Positions 1-9,172 are shown, counted from the first letter of the stretch. The stretch is DNA of 64,000 nt from Cupriavidus sp. D39 (GCF_026627925.1 NZ_JAPNLE010000009.1:1550001-1614000), one strand, 5' to 3'. Notes: generated from the letters alone by a model not told the origin. Made by a program: numbers and translations.

Positions 1-1007
1 GGGAACAGGTACAGCGCGGCCTTGGGCTTGACGCAGGTGACGCCCGGGATCTGGGTGATCAGTTCGTGGGCAAGATCGCGCTGGCGGCGCAGGCGCCCGC
101 CTTCGTTTACCAGGTCGTTGATGCTCTGGTAGCCGCCCAGCGCGGTCTGGATGGCCCACTGGCCGGGCACGTTGGCGCACAGGCGCATCGAGGACAACAT
201 GTTCAGCCCCTCGATATAGTCCAGCGCGGGCCGCTTGTCGCCCGATACCACCATCCAGCCGGCGCGGTAGCCGCACGAGCGATAGTTCTTGGACAGGCCG
301 TTGAAGGTCACCGTCAGCACATCGGTCGACAGCGCGGCAATGGACGTGTGGCTATGGCCGTCGTACAGCACCTTGTCGTAGATCTCGTCGGCAAAGATGA
401 TCAGGCCGTGTTCGCGCGCAATCGCCACGATGGCGTTGAGCAGTTCGTCCGAGTACAGGGCGCCGGTGGGGTTGTTGGGGTTGATGACGACGATGGCCTT
501 GGTATTCGGCGTGATCTTGGCGCGGATATCGTCCAGATCGGGCATCCACTCGTTGGCCTCGTCGCACACATAGTGCACCGGGGTGCCGCCCGACAGGCTC
601 ACCGCGGCGGTCCACAGCGGGTAGTCCGGCGCCGGAACCAGCACTTCGTCGCCGCTGTTGAGCAGCGCGTTCATCGACATCACGATCAGCTCGGAGGCGC
701 CGTTGCCGACGTAGATGTCGTCCAGGCCCACGCCCTCGATGTTCTTCTGCTGCGTGTAGTGCATGATCGCCTTGCGCGCGGCGAAGATGCCCTTGGAGTC
801 CGAGTACCCGGCCGAATTGGGCAGGTTGCGCATCATGTCCTGCTGGATCTCTTCCGGCGCGTCAAAGCCGAAGACGGCCAGGTTGCCGATGTTCAGCTTG
901 ATGATCTTGTGGCCTTCCTCTTCCATCTGCTTGGCCTTCTCCAGCACCGGGCCGCGGATGTCATAGCAAACATTGTTGAGCTTGTTGGATTTCTGGATCG
1001 GTTTCAC
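1..1007 (-). CDS. alaC: AlaC-type PLP-dependent aminotransferase (3' end cut by window)
   Basis: Fold-type I aminotransferase, probably glutamate-pyruvate transaminase making alanine in the cytoplasm. Reading from 1007 toward 1, the protein begins VKPIQKSNKLNNVCYDIRGP, the conserved opening of AlaC/YfbQ-type enzymes, and shows the N-terminal substrate-binding GxGASELI and NPNNPTGALY motifs, and the PLP-lysine motif in GLSKNYRSCGYRAGW. About 335 codons are present and the C-terminus lies beyond position 1. The start is a GTG; there is no convincing Shine-Dalgarno, so an upstream TTG in frame cannot be excluded. The gene is divergent from the Mth938-domain gene. Other class I aminotransferases with similar motifs are the main alternative, but the N-terminal match favours AlaC. 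Confidence 0.88.
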   Translation of the reverse strand, partial: MKPIQKSNKLNNVCYDIRGPVLEKAKQMEEEGHKIIKLNIGNLAVFGFDAPEEIQQDMMRNLPNSAGYSDSKGIFAARKAIMHYTQQKNIEGVGLDDIYVGNGASELIVMSMNALLNSGDEVLVPAPDYPLWTAAVSLSGGTPVHYVCDEANEWMPDLDDIRAKITPNTKAIVVINPNNPTGALYSDELLNAIVAIAREHGLIIFADEIYDKVLYDGHSHTSIAALSTDVLTVTFNGLSKNYRSCGYRAGWMVVSGDKRPALDYIEGLNMLSSMRLCANVPGQWAIQTALGGYQSINDLVNEGGRLRRQRDLAHELITQIPGVTCVKPKAALYLF

Positions 1008-1325
1008 GGCGATGTTGGCAGGAGGCAAGCGCCGCCGGGTAGCGGCGGCTATCTAGGGAATCTGGGTGGGAAAGGAGCGGCCCGGGTAGCCTGTACGCTG
1101 CGTTGCAACGCAAAACGTGGCAGGCAGGGAGGCAAAAGCTATAATTTATCGGATTATGACAGACTTCGGCAGGGATTCTTGCATTGCAGCGCACGCCGCC
1201 GGTACCCCGGGGCCGCAGCAAAGCCGCCCGGCCCGCCTGCCCCAAAATGCTCTCAACCCGCCCTGCGCTGCCCCGGCCGAGTCGCCGCGCGCGCCGCGAG
1301 GGGCAGCGCCAGATAAGGTTCGCCC

Positions 1326-1706
1326 TTGAAACTCCACGCAGACCAGCCCAATGCCCTCAATACGGTAACGTCGTACGGCCCGGGCTATATCGAAATCAAT
1401 ATGGTGCGCTACACGGAATCCGTGCTGGTCATGCCCGAAGGCGAGATCCGGCCCTGGCCGGTGCAGCGCTTCGAAGACCTGGAACCCGCGCACTTCGAAG
1501 GCCTGCTGGCGCACTCGCCCGAAGTAGTGCTGCTGGGCACCGGCAGCCGCCTGCGCTTCCCCCATCCTCGCCTGACCGCTTCCCTGGCGCGCCTGCATGT
1601 CGGGGTGGACGCCATGGATCTGCAGGCCGCCTGCCGCACTTACAACATCCTGATGGCGGAAGGCCGCAAGGTGGCGGCCATCCTGCTGCTGGAGGAGCCT
1701 GCCTGA
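1326..1706 (+). CDS. Mth938/DUF498-domain protein
   Basis: 126-residue protein of the Mth938 (DUF498/DUF598) family, the same fold as mitochondrial NDUFAF3. The biochemical role of the bacterial members is not established. Visible family features are a central IRPWPVQRFEDL segment, the VVLLGTGSRLRFP motif and the C-terminal stretch ending MDLQAACRTYNILMAEGR. The start is TTG with a weak AGG about 9 bases upstream; no ATG nearby keeps the conserved N-terminus. It stands 146 bp ahead of bcp on the same strand and is divergent from alaC. Confidence 0.8.
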   Translation: MKLHADQPNALNTVTSYGPGYIEINMVRYTESVLVMPEGEIRPWPVQRFEDLEPAHFEGLLAHSPEVVLLGTGSRLRFPHPRLTASLARLHVGVDAMDLQAACRTYNILMAEGRKVAAILLLEEPA

Positions 1707-1852
1707 GCCGGCCCGGCGGCCCGGGCAGGCTGGTTCACGCAAGTTAAGCACGCGCCACGCTTGAAGTTAGCCGCCCCGCCCCCATCTGCCGCCACCATGG
1801 TGGCCGCACTCACGCAGCCGCCCCCTTCCTGTCCCTCCCAGGAGCCATAAGA

Positions 1853-2314
1853 ATGACAGTCAGTCTCAGCCAGCCCGTACCCGATTTCAGCGCGCCCGCC
1901 ACCGGCGGCACGTTCAGCCTTGGCGCCCAGCGCGGCAAGACCGTCGTCCTGTATTTCTATCCCAAGGACAACACCCCGGGCTGCACTACCGAAGCCATGA
2001 ACTTCCGCGACCAGCATGACAACTTCGTCAAGGCAGGCACGGTGGTCTTCGGCATCTCGCGCGACAGCCTGAAGTCGCACGAGAACTTCAAGGCCAAGCT
2101 GGAACTGCCCTTCGAGTTGATCTCCGATGGCGATGAAGCCGTGTGCCATCTGTTCGATGTCATCAAGATGAAGAAAATGTATGGCAAGGAAGTGCGCGGC
2201 ATCGAGCGCAGCACCTTCATCATCGACGGCAAGGGCATCCTGCGCCATGCCCTGCGCGGCATCAAGGTGCCCAACCACGTCGACGAGGTGCTGGAAATCG
2301 TGCGCGGCCTCTGA
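1853..2314 (+). CDS. bcp: Thioredoxin-dependent peroxiredoxin Bcp (PrxQ)
   Basis: 153-residue cytoplasmic thiol peroxidase of the AhpC/TSA superfamily, reducing hydrogen peroxide and organic hydroperoxides with thioredoxin as electron donor. The protein begins with the PVPDFSAPATGG segment and has the peroxidatic-cysteine motif YPKDNTPGCTTEA (Cys44). There is no second cysteine five residues later, so it lacks the usual CxxxxC pair of E. coli Bcp and would resolve differently, for example as a 1-Cys-like or atypical form. The start has AGGAG (CCCAGGAGCCATAAGA) upstream. Single gene followed by a long intergenic stretch before PhoH. Confidence 0.93.
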   Translation: MTVSLSQPVPDFSAPATGGTFSLGAQRGKTVVLYFYPKDNTPGCTTEAMNFRDQHDNFVKAGTVVFGISRDSLKSHENFKAKLELPFELISDGDEAVCHLFDVIKMKKMYGKEVRGIERSTFIIDGKGILRHALRGIKVPNHVDEVLEIVRGL

Positions 2315-2541
2315 TCCGAGGCGTGATCCGGGGCGTGATCCACGGTGATTCGGCCCGGCACTTTAATGCGGCGCAGCAACACCGTCAAAAGTCCACTCGG
2401 CAAGCGATTGCAAAACAGAAAACGTTCGGATACATTGACCTTTAATGAGTTCAAGATCCGGATGCCACGCTGCTTCATCGTCCCGGCCCAGGCGCACGCT
2501 GCCACAGGCCGGTAGCGGACCTGCCGTGTCTCCGGTCCGAA

Positions 2542-2585
2542 AGAAAGCCGCCAAACCTGCTAACCAGGTTGGCGGCTTTTTTGTT
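2542..2585 (+). terminator. Rho-independent terminator upstream of PhoH gene
   Basis: A strong stem made of AAGCCGCCAA-ACCTG and CAGGT-TGGCGGCTT (about 2545-2577, one bulged base) is followed by a run of six T. It lies between bcp and the PhoH gene and should end transcription arriving from bcp. The 230 bases between the bcp stop and this hairpin carry no convincing gene. Confidence 0.8.
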
Positions 2586-2697
2586 TGTGTGGTTTGTACG
2601 CACAGGACACGATCCCCAATGACGTGGCGCCATGCGGCCACGCCAGTGTCCTGCGCCGTTTTCCAGCCGTCTTCTCCCCCTGAAAGGAAAGCCTAGC

Positions 2698-4419
2698 ATG
2701 CCGCTGCCGACCATGCCCGCCAAGCCTGCCCAATTGCTTGACCCGAGCGAATTCGCTCCGGTAACCAAGCTGACTAAGGCCAAATCAGCGTCACAGGGTA
2801 AGAAACCTGTGCCGGCGCTGGAGCGTGTGGCCTTGCTGGAAACCGGAACTAGCAAAGCGGAAAACGCGCCGGCCGTGGTGGCCAGCGCCAGCGGTTCGAC
2901 GCGAGCGCGCACCAAGGATGCGCCGCCGTCCGCGCTGAAGTCCGTGCCGTCGCTGGCCGCCGTGCCCAAGGTGCCCGCCAAGGCCCCTGGCACGACCAAC
3001 CGTCGCATGCAGAAACACACCGGCCCCAGCAAGCTGTTCGTGCTGGACACCAATGTGCTGATGCACGACCCGTCCTCGCTGTTCCGCTTCGAAGAGCACG
3101 ACGTCTATCTGCCGATGATGACGCTCGAGGAGCTAGACAACCACAAGAAGGGCATGAGCGAAGTCGCGCGCAACGCCCGCACCGTGAGCCGCACGCTGGA
3201 CGCACTGGTGGGCGGCACCGATGGCGTGCTCGACGAGGGCTTGCCGCTGGCCAAGCTGGGCAACCGCGATGCGCAGGGCAAGCTGTTCCTGCAAACCAAG
3301 CTCAACGAGATCAAGCTGCCTGACGGCCTGCCGCAGGGCAAGGCGGATAACCAGATCCTGGGCGTGGTCAGCGCCCTGCAGCAGCAGTTCCCGGAGCGCC
3401 AGGTCGTGCTGGTGTCGAAAGACATCAACATGCGCATCAAGGCGCGCGCGCTCGGCCTGCCCGCCGAGGACTACTTCAACGACCAGGTCCTCGAGGACAA
3501 GGACCTGCTGTACTCGGGGGTGATGCTGCTGCCCAACGACTTCTGGGCCAAGCATGGCAAGGGCGTGGAAAGCTGGCAAGACCCGAAGTCCGGCGCCATG
3601 TTCTATCGCCTGACGGGCCCGCTGGTGCCCTCCTTCCTGGTCAACCAGTTCGTCTTCCTGGAACCCAGCGACGGCAGCCTACCGCTGTACGCCCAGGTCA
3701 AGGAAATCAACGGCAAGACCGCGCTGCTGCAAACGCTCAAGGACTACACGCACCACAAGAACAATGTGTGGAGCGTGACCGCCCGCAACCGCGAGCAGAA
3801 CTTCGCGCTCAACCTGCTGATGCACCCGGAGATCGACTTCGTCACCCTGCTGGGCCAGGCCGGTACCGGCAAGACCCTGCTGGCACTGGCGGCGGGCCTG
3901 GAGCAGGTGCTCGACCAGAAACTCTACAACGAGATCATCGTCACCCGCGCCACCGTGCCGGTCGGCGAGGACATCGGCTTCCTGCCGGGCACCGAGGAAG
4001 AAAAGATGCAGCCCTGGATGGGCGCTTTCGATGACAACCTGGAAGTGCTGCAAAAGAGCGACGATAGCGCCGGCGAATGGGGCCGCGCCGCCACCCAGGA
4101 ACTGATCCGCTCCCGCATCAAGGTCAAGAGCATGAACTTCATGCGCGGACGCACCTTCGTCAACAAGTTCGTCATCATCGACGAGGCCCAGAACCTGACG
4201 CCAAAGCAGATGAAGACGCTGGTAACGCGTGCCGGCCCCGGCACCAAGATCATCTGCTTGGGCAACATCGCGCAGATCGACACGCCTTACCTGACCGAGG
4301 GCTCGTCCGGCCTTACCTACGTGGTCGACCGGTTCAAGGGCTGGAGCCACAGTGGCCATGTGACGCTGGCGCGCGGCGAACGCTCGCGCCTGGCCGACCA
4401 TGCCGCGGATGTCCTTTAA
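2698..4419 (+). CDS. phoH: PIN domain-PhoH family ATPase
   Basis: 573-residue two-domain protein. After a Lys/Ala-rich, poorly conserved N-terminus of about 110 residues comes a PIN ribonuclease-like domain (KLFVLDTNVLMHDP, first acidic residue near 117; later MTLEELDNHKKG and VVLVSKDINMRIKA), then a PhoH-type P-loop ATPase domain with Walker A GQAGTGKT near residues 386-393 and Walker B VIIDEAQN near 492-499. Proteins with this architecture (PhoH2-type) are linked to RNA unwinding and cleavage in other bacteria; the role here is inferred. The start at 2698 is preceded by GAAAGGAAAG; an upstream in-frame ATG at 2632 would cross that site and is less likely. Confidence 0.9.
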   Translation: MPLPTMPAKPAQLLDPSEFAPVTKLTKAKSASQGKKPVPALERVALLETGTSKAENAPAVVASASGSTRARTKDAPPSALKSVPSLAAVPKVPAKAPGTTNRRMQKHTGPSKLFVLDTNVLMHDPSSLFRFEEHDVYLPMMTLEELDNHKKGMSEVARNARTVSRTLDALVGGTDGVLDEGLPLAKLGNRDAQGKLFLQTKLNEIKLPDGLPQGKADNQILGVVSALQQQFPERQVVLVSKDINMRIKARALGLPAEDYFNDQVLEDKDLLYSGVMLLPNDFWAKHGKGVESWQDPKSGAMFYRLTGPLVPSFLVNQFVFLEPSDGSLPLYAQVKEINGKTALLQTLKDYTHHKNNVWSVTARNREQNFALNLLMHPEIDFVTLLGQAGTGKTLLALAAGLEQVLDQKLYNEIIVTRATVPVGEDIGFLPGTEEEKMQPWMGAFDDNLEVLQKSDDSAGEWGRAATQELIRSRIKVKSMNFMRGRTFVNKFVIIDEAQNLTPKQMKTLVTRAGPGTKIICLGNIAQIDTPYLTEGSSGLTYVVDRFKGWSHSGHVTLARGERSRLADHAADVL

Positions 4420-4552
4420 GGGGCGCATCATCGCTAAAGACTAAGCCTCTGCACCCTCTGCACCCTCCGCACCCTCCGGAACCATCGGATGCCCTTGTAG
4501 GACCACGTCCGGCAGATTTGCCTACCGGCGTGGCCTAGCATCAAAGTATCCG

Positions 4553-4608
4553 GAGCGCCCGCCATTTCGGCACCTCGCGTGCCGGCGTCCGGCGGGCGTT
4601 TTTTTGCC
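4553..4608 (+). terminator. Rho-independent terminator after PhoH
   Basis: GCGCCCGCC (about 4555-4563) pairs with GGCGGGCG (about 4590-4597) across an internal small hairpin, followed by seven T. It separates the PhoH gene from the next exported-protein gene. Confidence 0.7.
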
Positions 4609-4640
4609 CCTCCCGGCTTGTTGGATCGATGGAGACATTG

Positions 4641-5063
4641 ATGGACAACCACCTGCACCACACACCGCTGCGGCTCGCGCTGGCCGGCAGCGTCGCGATT
4701 GCCGTCTTCTCGCTGCTCGCGGGCCCCGCGCTCGCCGCCGACGAAATGGTGATCCGCACCATGGGCCCCGTCAGCTACATCTGCGGGGGCATTGCCGCGG
4801 ACGAACAGCAGCAACTGGCCGCGCAGCAGAAGAACTTCAACATCGGCCTGCTGTTCACCCAGGGCGAGCGCGGCGAGTACCTGGCCGACGTCGCCGTCAA
4901 GATGACCCGCGAAGGCCATGAAGTGGCCAGCTTTACCGCGTCCGGGCCCAAGTGCCTGATCAAGGCCCCGCAAGGCAGCTACAATATCGAAGCGACTTAT
5001 AAGGGACAGGCCAAGTCGGTCAACGTGAGTACGGGCACCTACAACGCGCAACTGCGCTGGTAA
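4641..5063 (+). CDS. Exported protein of unknown function
   Basis: About 140 residues. The N-terminus is a classical signal peptide with hydrophobic core RLALAGSVAIAVFSLLAG and a likely cleavage after ALA-A (ALAADEMV), so the mature ~105-residue domain should be periplasmic. The mature part ends in an all-beta-looking segment (GSYNIEATYKGQAKSVNVSTGTY) resembling the carboxypeptidase-regulatory-like (Ig-like) fold seen in many periplasmic proteins; this is an inference. Two cysteines remain (YICGG and PKCLI), possibly a disulfide. The ATG at 4641 is preferred because GGAG lies about 7 bases upstream; an ATG at 4629 is the alternative. Confidence 0.78.
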   Translation: MDNHLHHTPLRLALAGSVAIAVFSLLAGPALAADEMVIRTMGPVSYICGGIAADEQQQLAAQQKNFNIGLLFTQGERGEYLADVAVKMTREGHEVASFTASGPKCLIKAPQGSYNIEATYKGQAKSVNVSTGTYNAQLRW

Positions 5064-5138
5064 GGCGCCAGGGGCGGCTCCCTCGCTGGGCTGCTCCCCT
5101 CGCGCCACGGCACCTGGCCCGGGACCGGACCGAGAAGG

Positions 5139-5822
5139 ATGCCTCTGCGCCAGATAGCCCAAACCGGAAGACGCGTGCCCAGCCAGGCGCGCGCCTTGCT
5201 CAGTGCCCGCCTGCACCTGCTTTGCACGGCAGCATTGCTGCTCGCCGCCTGCGCCTCGACGCCGCCTGGGCGTTATAGTGCCCAGCCACGTCCGGCAGGC
5301 ACCCCCATGGTGGATCCCAGCGCCGGACTGGAAGAAGTCTCCATCCAGGCGATGTCGCTGGTTGGCACGCCCTATCGCTACGGCGGCAATACGCCAGACT
5401 CGGGCTTCGACTGCAGCGGCCTGGTCCGCTATGTCGTGCTGCGCGCCGCCAACGTCAACCTGCCACGCACCACCGAAGCCATGGGCGAGCGCGGCGTGTC
5501 GCTGGAGCGCAGCCAAGTGGCCTCGGGCGACCTGGTTTTCTTCAATACCACCGGCCGGGCCAACTCGCATGTCGGCATCTATGTCGGGCAGAACCGCTTT
5601 GTCCATGCGCCCTCCACCGGCGGCACGGTGCGCCTCGAGGACATGACCAAGTCGTACTGGGCCTCTCGGTACAACGGCGCCCGGCGGGTCGCGGCGGGGA
5701 TCGACCAGACGCCGGCATCCGTGGTGCCGCCTCGGGCCGCCCCGGCTGCACCACCACCGCCTTCCGTTGCTCCCCAAGCCCCGGTGGACGATGACCCGAT
5801 CGCCGCATTCGCCAATCGTTAG
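5139..5822 (+). CDS. NlpC/P60 family peptidoglycan hydrolase lipoprotein
   Basis: 227 residues. A lipobox (LLLAAC, Cys38) ends a signal peptide, so the protein is probably anchored in a membrane facing the periplasm. The NlpC/P60 endopeptidase domain follows, with catalytic Cys92 in FDCSGL, His144 in NSHVGIYVG and third polar residue His156 in FVHAPS. Such enzymes cleave D-Glu-mDAP bonds in peptidoglycan stem peptides. A Pro/Ala-rich tail of about 45 residues follows the domain. The gene lies 75 bp after the exported protein. The annotated start gives a long n-region; later starts that keep the lipobox are possible. Confidence 0.9.
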   Translation: MPLRQIAQTGRRVPSQARALLSARLHLLCTAALLLAACASTPPGRYSAQPRPAGTPMVDPSAGLEEVSIQAMSLVGTPYRYGGNTPDSGFDCSGLVRYVVLRAANVNLPRTTEAMGERGVSLERSQVASGDLVFFNTTGRANSHVGIYVGQNRFVHAPSTGGTVRLEDMTKSYWASRYNGARRVAAGIDQTPASVVPPRAAPAAPPPPSVAPQAPVDDDPIAAFANR

Positions 5823-5847
5823 CGATCGTCACCGTCCTTCGCCACAA

Positions 5848-5886
5848 ACAAAAAAGCCAGGCATCTCGCCTGGCTTTTTGTTTGTT
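5848..5886. terminator. Bidirectional terminator between NlpC/P60 and pit genes
   Basis: AAAAAAGCCAGGC-ATCTC-GCCTGGCTTTTTG forms a perfect stem flanked by A and T runs, so it can act on both the rightward NlpC/P60 gene and the leftward pit operon. Confidence 0.85.
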
Positions 5887-5912
5887 TGCTTGTGGAATCC
5901 AGCTGCCGTGCT

Positions 5913-6923
5913 TCAGAGCACGTGCTTGCCAATCCACCATGCAATGGCAGCCATGAACGCGGATGCCGGAATCGTCAGCACCCAGGCCCAGACGATGTTG
6001 CCGGCCACGCCCCAGCGCACCGCCGACATCTTCTGCACCGAGCCCACGCCGACGATGGCGCCGGTGATGGTATGGGTGGTCGACACCGGCACGCCCAGCG
6101 CCGAGGCAATGAACAGCGTGATGGCGCCGCCCGTCTCCGCGCAGAAGCCGCCTACCGGCTTGAGCTTGGTGATCTTCTGGCCCATGGTACGCACAATGCG
6201 CCAGCCACCAAACATGGTGCCCATGCCGATCGCCACGTAGCAGGAAACGATGACCCAGATCGGCGGCTCCGCGCCGCCCTGCGCCACGTGGCCGCTCGCG
6301 ATCAGCAGCATCCAGATAATGCCGATGGTCTTCTGCGCGTCATTGCCGCCGTGGCCCAGGCTGTAGAGCGAAGCGGAGACCAGCTGCAGCCGGCGGAACC
6401 AGCGATCAACCCGCGACGGCGGCGTACGGAAGAACGTCCAGGCCACGATCACCATCATCAGCGAACCGAGCAGGAAGCCCAGCAGCGGCGAAATGACGAT
6501 AAATGCCACGGTCTTGAGCAGGCCGCCGCCCACCAGTGCGCTGGTGCCGCTCTTGGCCACCGCGGCGCCAACCAGGCCACCGATCAGCGCGTGCGAGGAC
6601 GACGAGGGAATGCCGTAGTACCAGGTGATCAGGTTCCAGGCAATGGCCCCCATCAGCGCGCCGAAGATCACGTAGTGATCGACGATGTTGACGTCGATCG
6701 TGCCGGTCCCCACCGTAGCCGCCACCTTCAGGTGGAAGATAAAAATCGCCACCACATTGCACATGGCCGCCATGGCCACCGCGTGGTGCGGCTTGAGCAC
6801 GCCCGTCGACACCACCGTGGCAATCGAATTGGCGGCATCGTGAAAGCCGTTCATGAAATCGAACAGCAAGGCGAGAGCCACCAGCAAGCCGATGACCCAC
6901 AGGCTCATTTGTATTGTTTGCAT
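5913..6923 (-). CDS. pit: Pit-family low-affinity inorganic phosphate transporter
   Basis: 336 residues from the chosen ATG. Integral inner-membrane symporter of the PiT family. The duplicated PiT signature is visible: GFHDAANSIATVVSTG near the N-terminus and GGNDAQKTIG in the second half, among about ten hydrophobic segments. The start at 6923 places the gene 13 bp after the upstream DUF47 gene stop; the longer frame up to 6977 would overlap it and adds a hydrophilic stretch, so it is rejected. The pairing with a DUF47 (PhoU-like) partner is the common arrangement for this transporter class. Transport may be of metal-phosphate. Confidence 0.93.
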   Translation of the reverse strand: MQTIQMSLWVIGLLVALALLFDFMNGFHDAANSIATVVSTGVLKPHHAVAMAAMCNVVAIFIFHLKVAATVGTGTIDVNIVDHYVIFGALMGAIAWNLITWYYGIPSSSSHALIGGLVGAAVAKSGTSALVGGGLLKTVAFIVISPLLGFLLGSLMMVIVAWTFFRTPPSRVDRWFRRLQLVSASLYSLGHGGNDAQKTIGIIWMLLIASGHVAQGGAEPPIWVIVSCYVAIGMGTMFGGWRIVRTMGQKITKLKPVGGFCAETGGAITLFIASALGVPVSTTHTITGAIVGVGSVQKMSAVRWGVAGNIVWAWVLTIPASAFMAAIAWWIGKHVL

Positions 6924-6936
6924 TCCGATTTGTGCC

Positions 6937-7563
6937 TCAGGCGTTTTCCAGGACGATGCCTTCGAGAATGTTGGCAACGTCCTCGCACTTGTCGGTAATG
7001 GTTTCGAGCTGCTCGTAGATCGCCTTCAGCTTGATCAGGCGCTTGACGTCCGTTTCGTCGCGGAACAGCTTGGACATGGCGGCGCGCATCACGCGATCGG
7101 CCTCGGACTCGAGCTGGTCGATCTGCTGCGCCGTCTTCAGGATGGCGCCGGCATTGCTCATGTCATCGAGCAGGCCGACCGCGATCTTGACCTGGTCGCA
7201 ACACTGCACGCAGATGGAGGCCAGCTTGCGCGCCTCGTCGGTCAGGCTGGTCACGTCGTACAGCGAGATGGTTTCAGCCACGTCTTCCATCAGGTCGAGG
7301 ATGTCGTCCATGGTGGTGATGAGCTTGTGGATCTCATCACGGTCCAGCGGCGTGATGAAGGTCTTGTGCAGCAGGTCGATCGTGTCGTGCGTGATGCGAT
7401 CGGCTTTCTTTTCCGTGGCCTGCACGCGGCGGGCGTGGGCCTCGGCATTGGGCAGGTCGTTGACCAGCACTTCCAGCTCGCGGGCGGCGGTCACCGCGCA
7501 ATCGGCATGCTGGTTGAAGTATTCGAAGAACTTGCCCTCGGTGGGCATGAATCGGCCGAACAT
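6937..7563 (-). CDS. DUF47/PhoU-like Pit accessory protein
   Basis: 208 residues, the DUF47 (TIGR00153-like) family, distantly related to PhoU. It begins MFGRFMPTEGKFFEYFNQHAD and contains helical repeats rich in Asp/Glu (HKLITTMDDILDLMEDVAETISLYD) that in PhoU relatives bind metal clusters. It is the first gene of a two-gene operon with pit, spaced 13 bp, and is thought to control or assist phosphate uptake. Cytoplasmic. No binding partner can be read from sequence beyond the operon context. Confidence 0.9.
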   Translation of the reverse strand: MFGRFMPTEGKFFEYFNQHADCAVTAARELEVLVNDLPNAEAHARRVQATEKKADRITHDTIDLLHKTFITPLDRDEIHKLITTMDDILDLMEDVAETISLYDVTSLTDEARKLASICVQCCDQVKIAVGLLDDMSNAGAILKTAQQIDQLESEADRVMRAAMSKLFRDETDVKRLIKLKAIYEQLETITDKCEDVANILEGIVLENA

Positions 7564-7780
7564 GGAATGTTCCTTGTCGAAGCGCGGGGCGCTGCGGGTA
7601 GTTACTAGTTACTGAATCAGGCGGGTACGCATTGCACGACAGCCGCCCGGAGGCGGCTGTCATCAAAACGCAACATTTTACAGGTTTGTGCGGCGATGCC
7701 GGGGGACTTTGACACGCGGCATGCACGATCGACTGTGGCCACCGAGCCACGATGCCCGGCAAGCCGCGCCAGGACTGGCT

Positions 7781-9172
7781 TCAGTTGTCGTTGTCGAAGA
7801 AAGCGGGGCCGCCGCTGAAGTTGTCGAACTTGGTGAACTGGCCCAGGAACGTCAGCCGCACGGTACCAATTGGGCCGTTACGCTGCTTGCCGATGATGAT
7901 CTCGGACGTGCCCTTGTCCTGCGAATCGGGGTTGTAGACCTCGTCGCGGTAAATAAACAGGATCACATCGGCATCCTGCTCGATAGCGCCGGATTCACGC
8001 AAGTCGGACATCACCGGGCGCTTGTTCGGGCGCTGCTCCAGGCTCCGGTTCAGCTGCGACAGTGCAATCACCGGGCAGTTGAGTTCCTTCGCCAGGCCCT
8101 TGAGCGACCGCGAGATTTCCGAGATTTCGGTGGCGCGGTTTTCGCCGCCGCCCGAGCCCGACATCAGCTGCAGGTAGTCGATGACGATCAGTCCGAGCTG
8201 GCCGCACTGGCGCGCCAGCCGGCGCGAACGGGCGCGCAGCTCCATCGAGCTCAGCGCCGGCGTTTCGTCGATGAACAATTGCGCATCGTTCATGCGCTGG
8301 ATGGCGTGCGTGAGCCGCGGCCAGTCTTCGTCGAGCAAGCGGCCGGTACGCAGGCGGTGCTGGTCGAGCCGGCCGACCGAGCCCAGCATACGCATGGCCA
8401 GCTGCGTGCCCGCCATTTCCATCGAGAACACCGCCACCGGCAGGCCCTGCTCCACCGCCACGTGCTCGCCGATATTCAGCGAGAAAGCGGTCTTACCCAT
8501 GGAGGGGCGACCGGCCACGATGATCAGGTCGCCCGCCTGCATGCCGCTGGTCATGCGGTCCAGGTCGATAAAACCGGTAGGCACGCCGGTGACGTCGGTG
8601 CTGGAGTCACGGTGGTACAGCTCGTCGATACGCTCGACCACCTGGGTCAGCAGCGGCTGGATTTCCTGGAAACCCTTCTGCCCGCGCGAGCCTTCCTCGG
8701 CAATGGCGAACACCTTGGATTCCGCCTCGTCGAGCAGCTCCCGCACCTCGCGACCTTTGGGGGCGAAAGCCGCGGTAGCGATATCGTCGGCCACGGTCAC
8801 CAGCTTGCGCAGCACCGAGCGCTCGCGCACGATCTCCGCATAGCGACGGATATTGGCCGCGCTAGGCGTGTTCTGTGCGAGGGAATTCAGATAGGCCAGG
8901 CCGCCCACCTCTTCCGCCTTGCCCGCGCCTTGCAGCGTCTCGTAGACGGTGATGACGTCGGCGGGCTTGGTGGCGGCGATCAGCCGGGAGATGCTCTGGA
9001 AGATCATCCGGTGATCGAAGCGATAGAAATCCGCCTCGGACAGGAAGTCGGCGATACGGTCCCAGGCGGCATTGTCCAGCAGCAAGCCACCCAGCACCGA
9101 TTGCTCGGCTTCGATGGAATGCGGCGGTACCTTGAGATTGTCTAGTTGGGGGTCTGCGACAGGCGCGTTCAT
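7781..9172 (-). CDS. dnaB: Replicative DNA helicase DnaB
   Basis: 463 residues, full length. Hexameric 5'-3' helicase of the replication fork. The N-terminal primase-interaction domain opens with PPHSIEAEQSVLGGLLLDN; the RecA-like C-terminal domain has Walker A GRPSMGKTAFSLNI, the Walker B region LIVIDYLQLM, and the arginine-finger region LNRSLEQRPNKRPVMSDLRESGAIEQDAD. No intein is visible. It lies downstream of the rplI cluster on the same strand, separated by a terminator, a normal arrangement. The 217 bp between dnaB and the DUF47 gene contain an inverted repeat at 7639-7662 without a clear T-run. Confidence 0.97.
   Translation of the reverse strand: MNAPVADPQLDNLKVPPHSIEAEQSVLGGLLLDNAAWDRIADFLSEADFYRFDHRMIFQSISRLIAATKPADVITVYETLQGAGKAEEVGGLAYLNSLAQNTPSAANIRRYAEIVRERSVLRKLVTVADDIATAAFAPKGREVRELLDEAESKVFAIAEEGSRGQKGFQEIQPLLTQVVERIDELYHRDSSTDVTGVPTGFIDLDRMTSGMQAGDLIIVAGRPSMGKTAFSLNIGEHVAVEQGLPVAVFSMEMAGTQLAMRMLGSVGRLDQHRLRTGRLLDEDWPRLTHAIQRMNDAQLFIDETPALSSMELRARSRRLARQCGQLGLIVIDYLQLMSGSGGGENRATEISEISRSLKGLAKELNCPVIALSQLNRSLEQRPNKRPVMSDLRESGAIEQDADVILFIYRDEVYNPDSQDKGTSEIIIGKQRNGPIGTVRLTFLGQFTKFDNFSGGPAFFDNDN

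Noticed and set aside
66..1316. 416-codon plus-strand frame
   Set aside because: Antisense shadow of alaC; composition rich in Val/His/Arg/Gly with no recognisable motif.
2445..2696. 83-codon frame before PhoH
   Set aside because: It runs through a Rho-independent terminator and has no homology that I recognise.
4434..5777. 447-codon minus-strand frame
   Set aside because: Antisense to two clear genes with signal peptide and NlpC/P60 motifs on the plus strand.
7639..7662. Inverted repeat GACAGCCGCC/GGCGGCTGTC between dnaB and the DUF47 gene
   Set aside because: No T-run on either side, so I do not call it a terminator.
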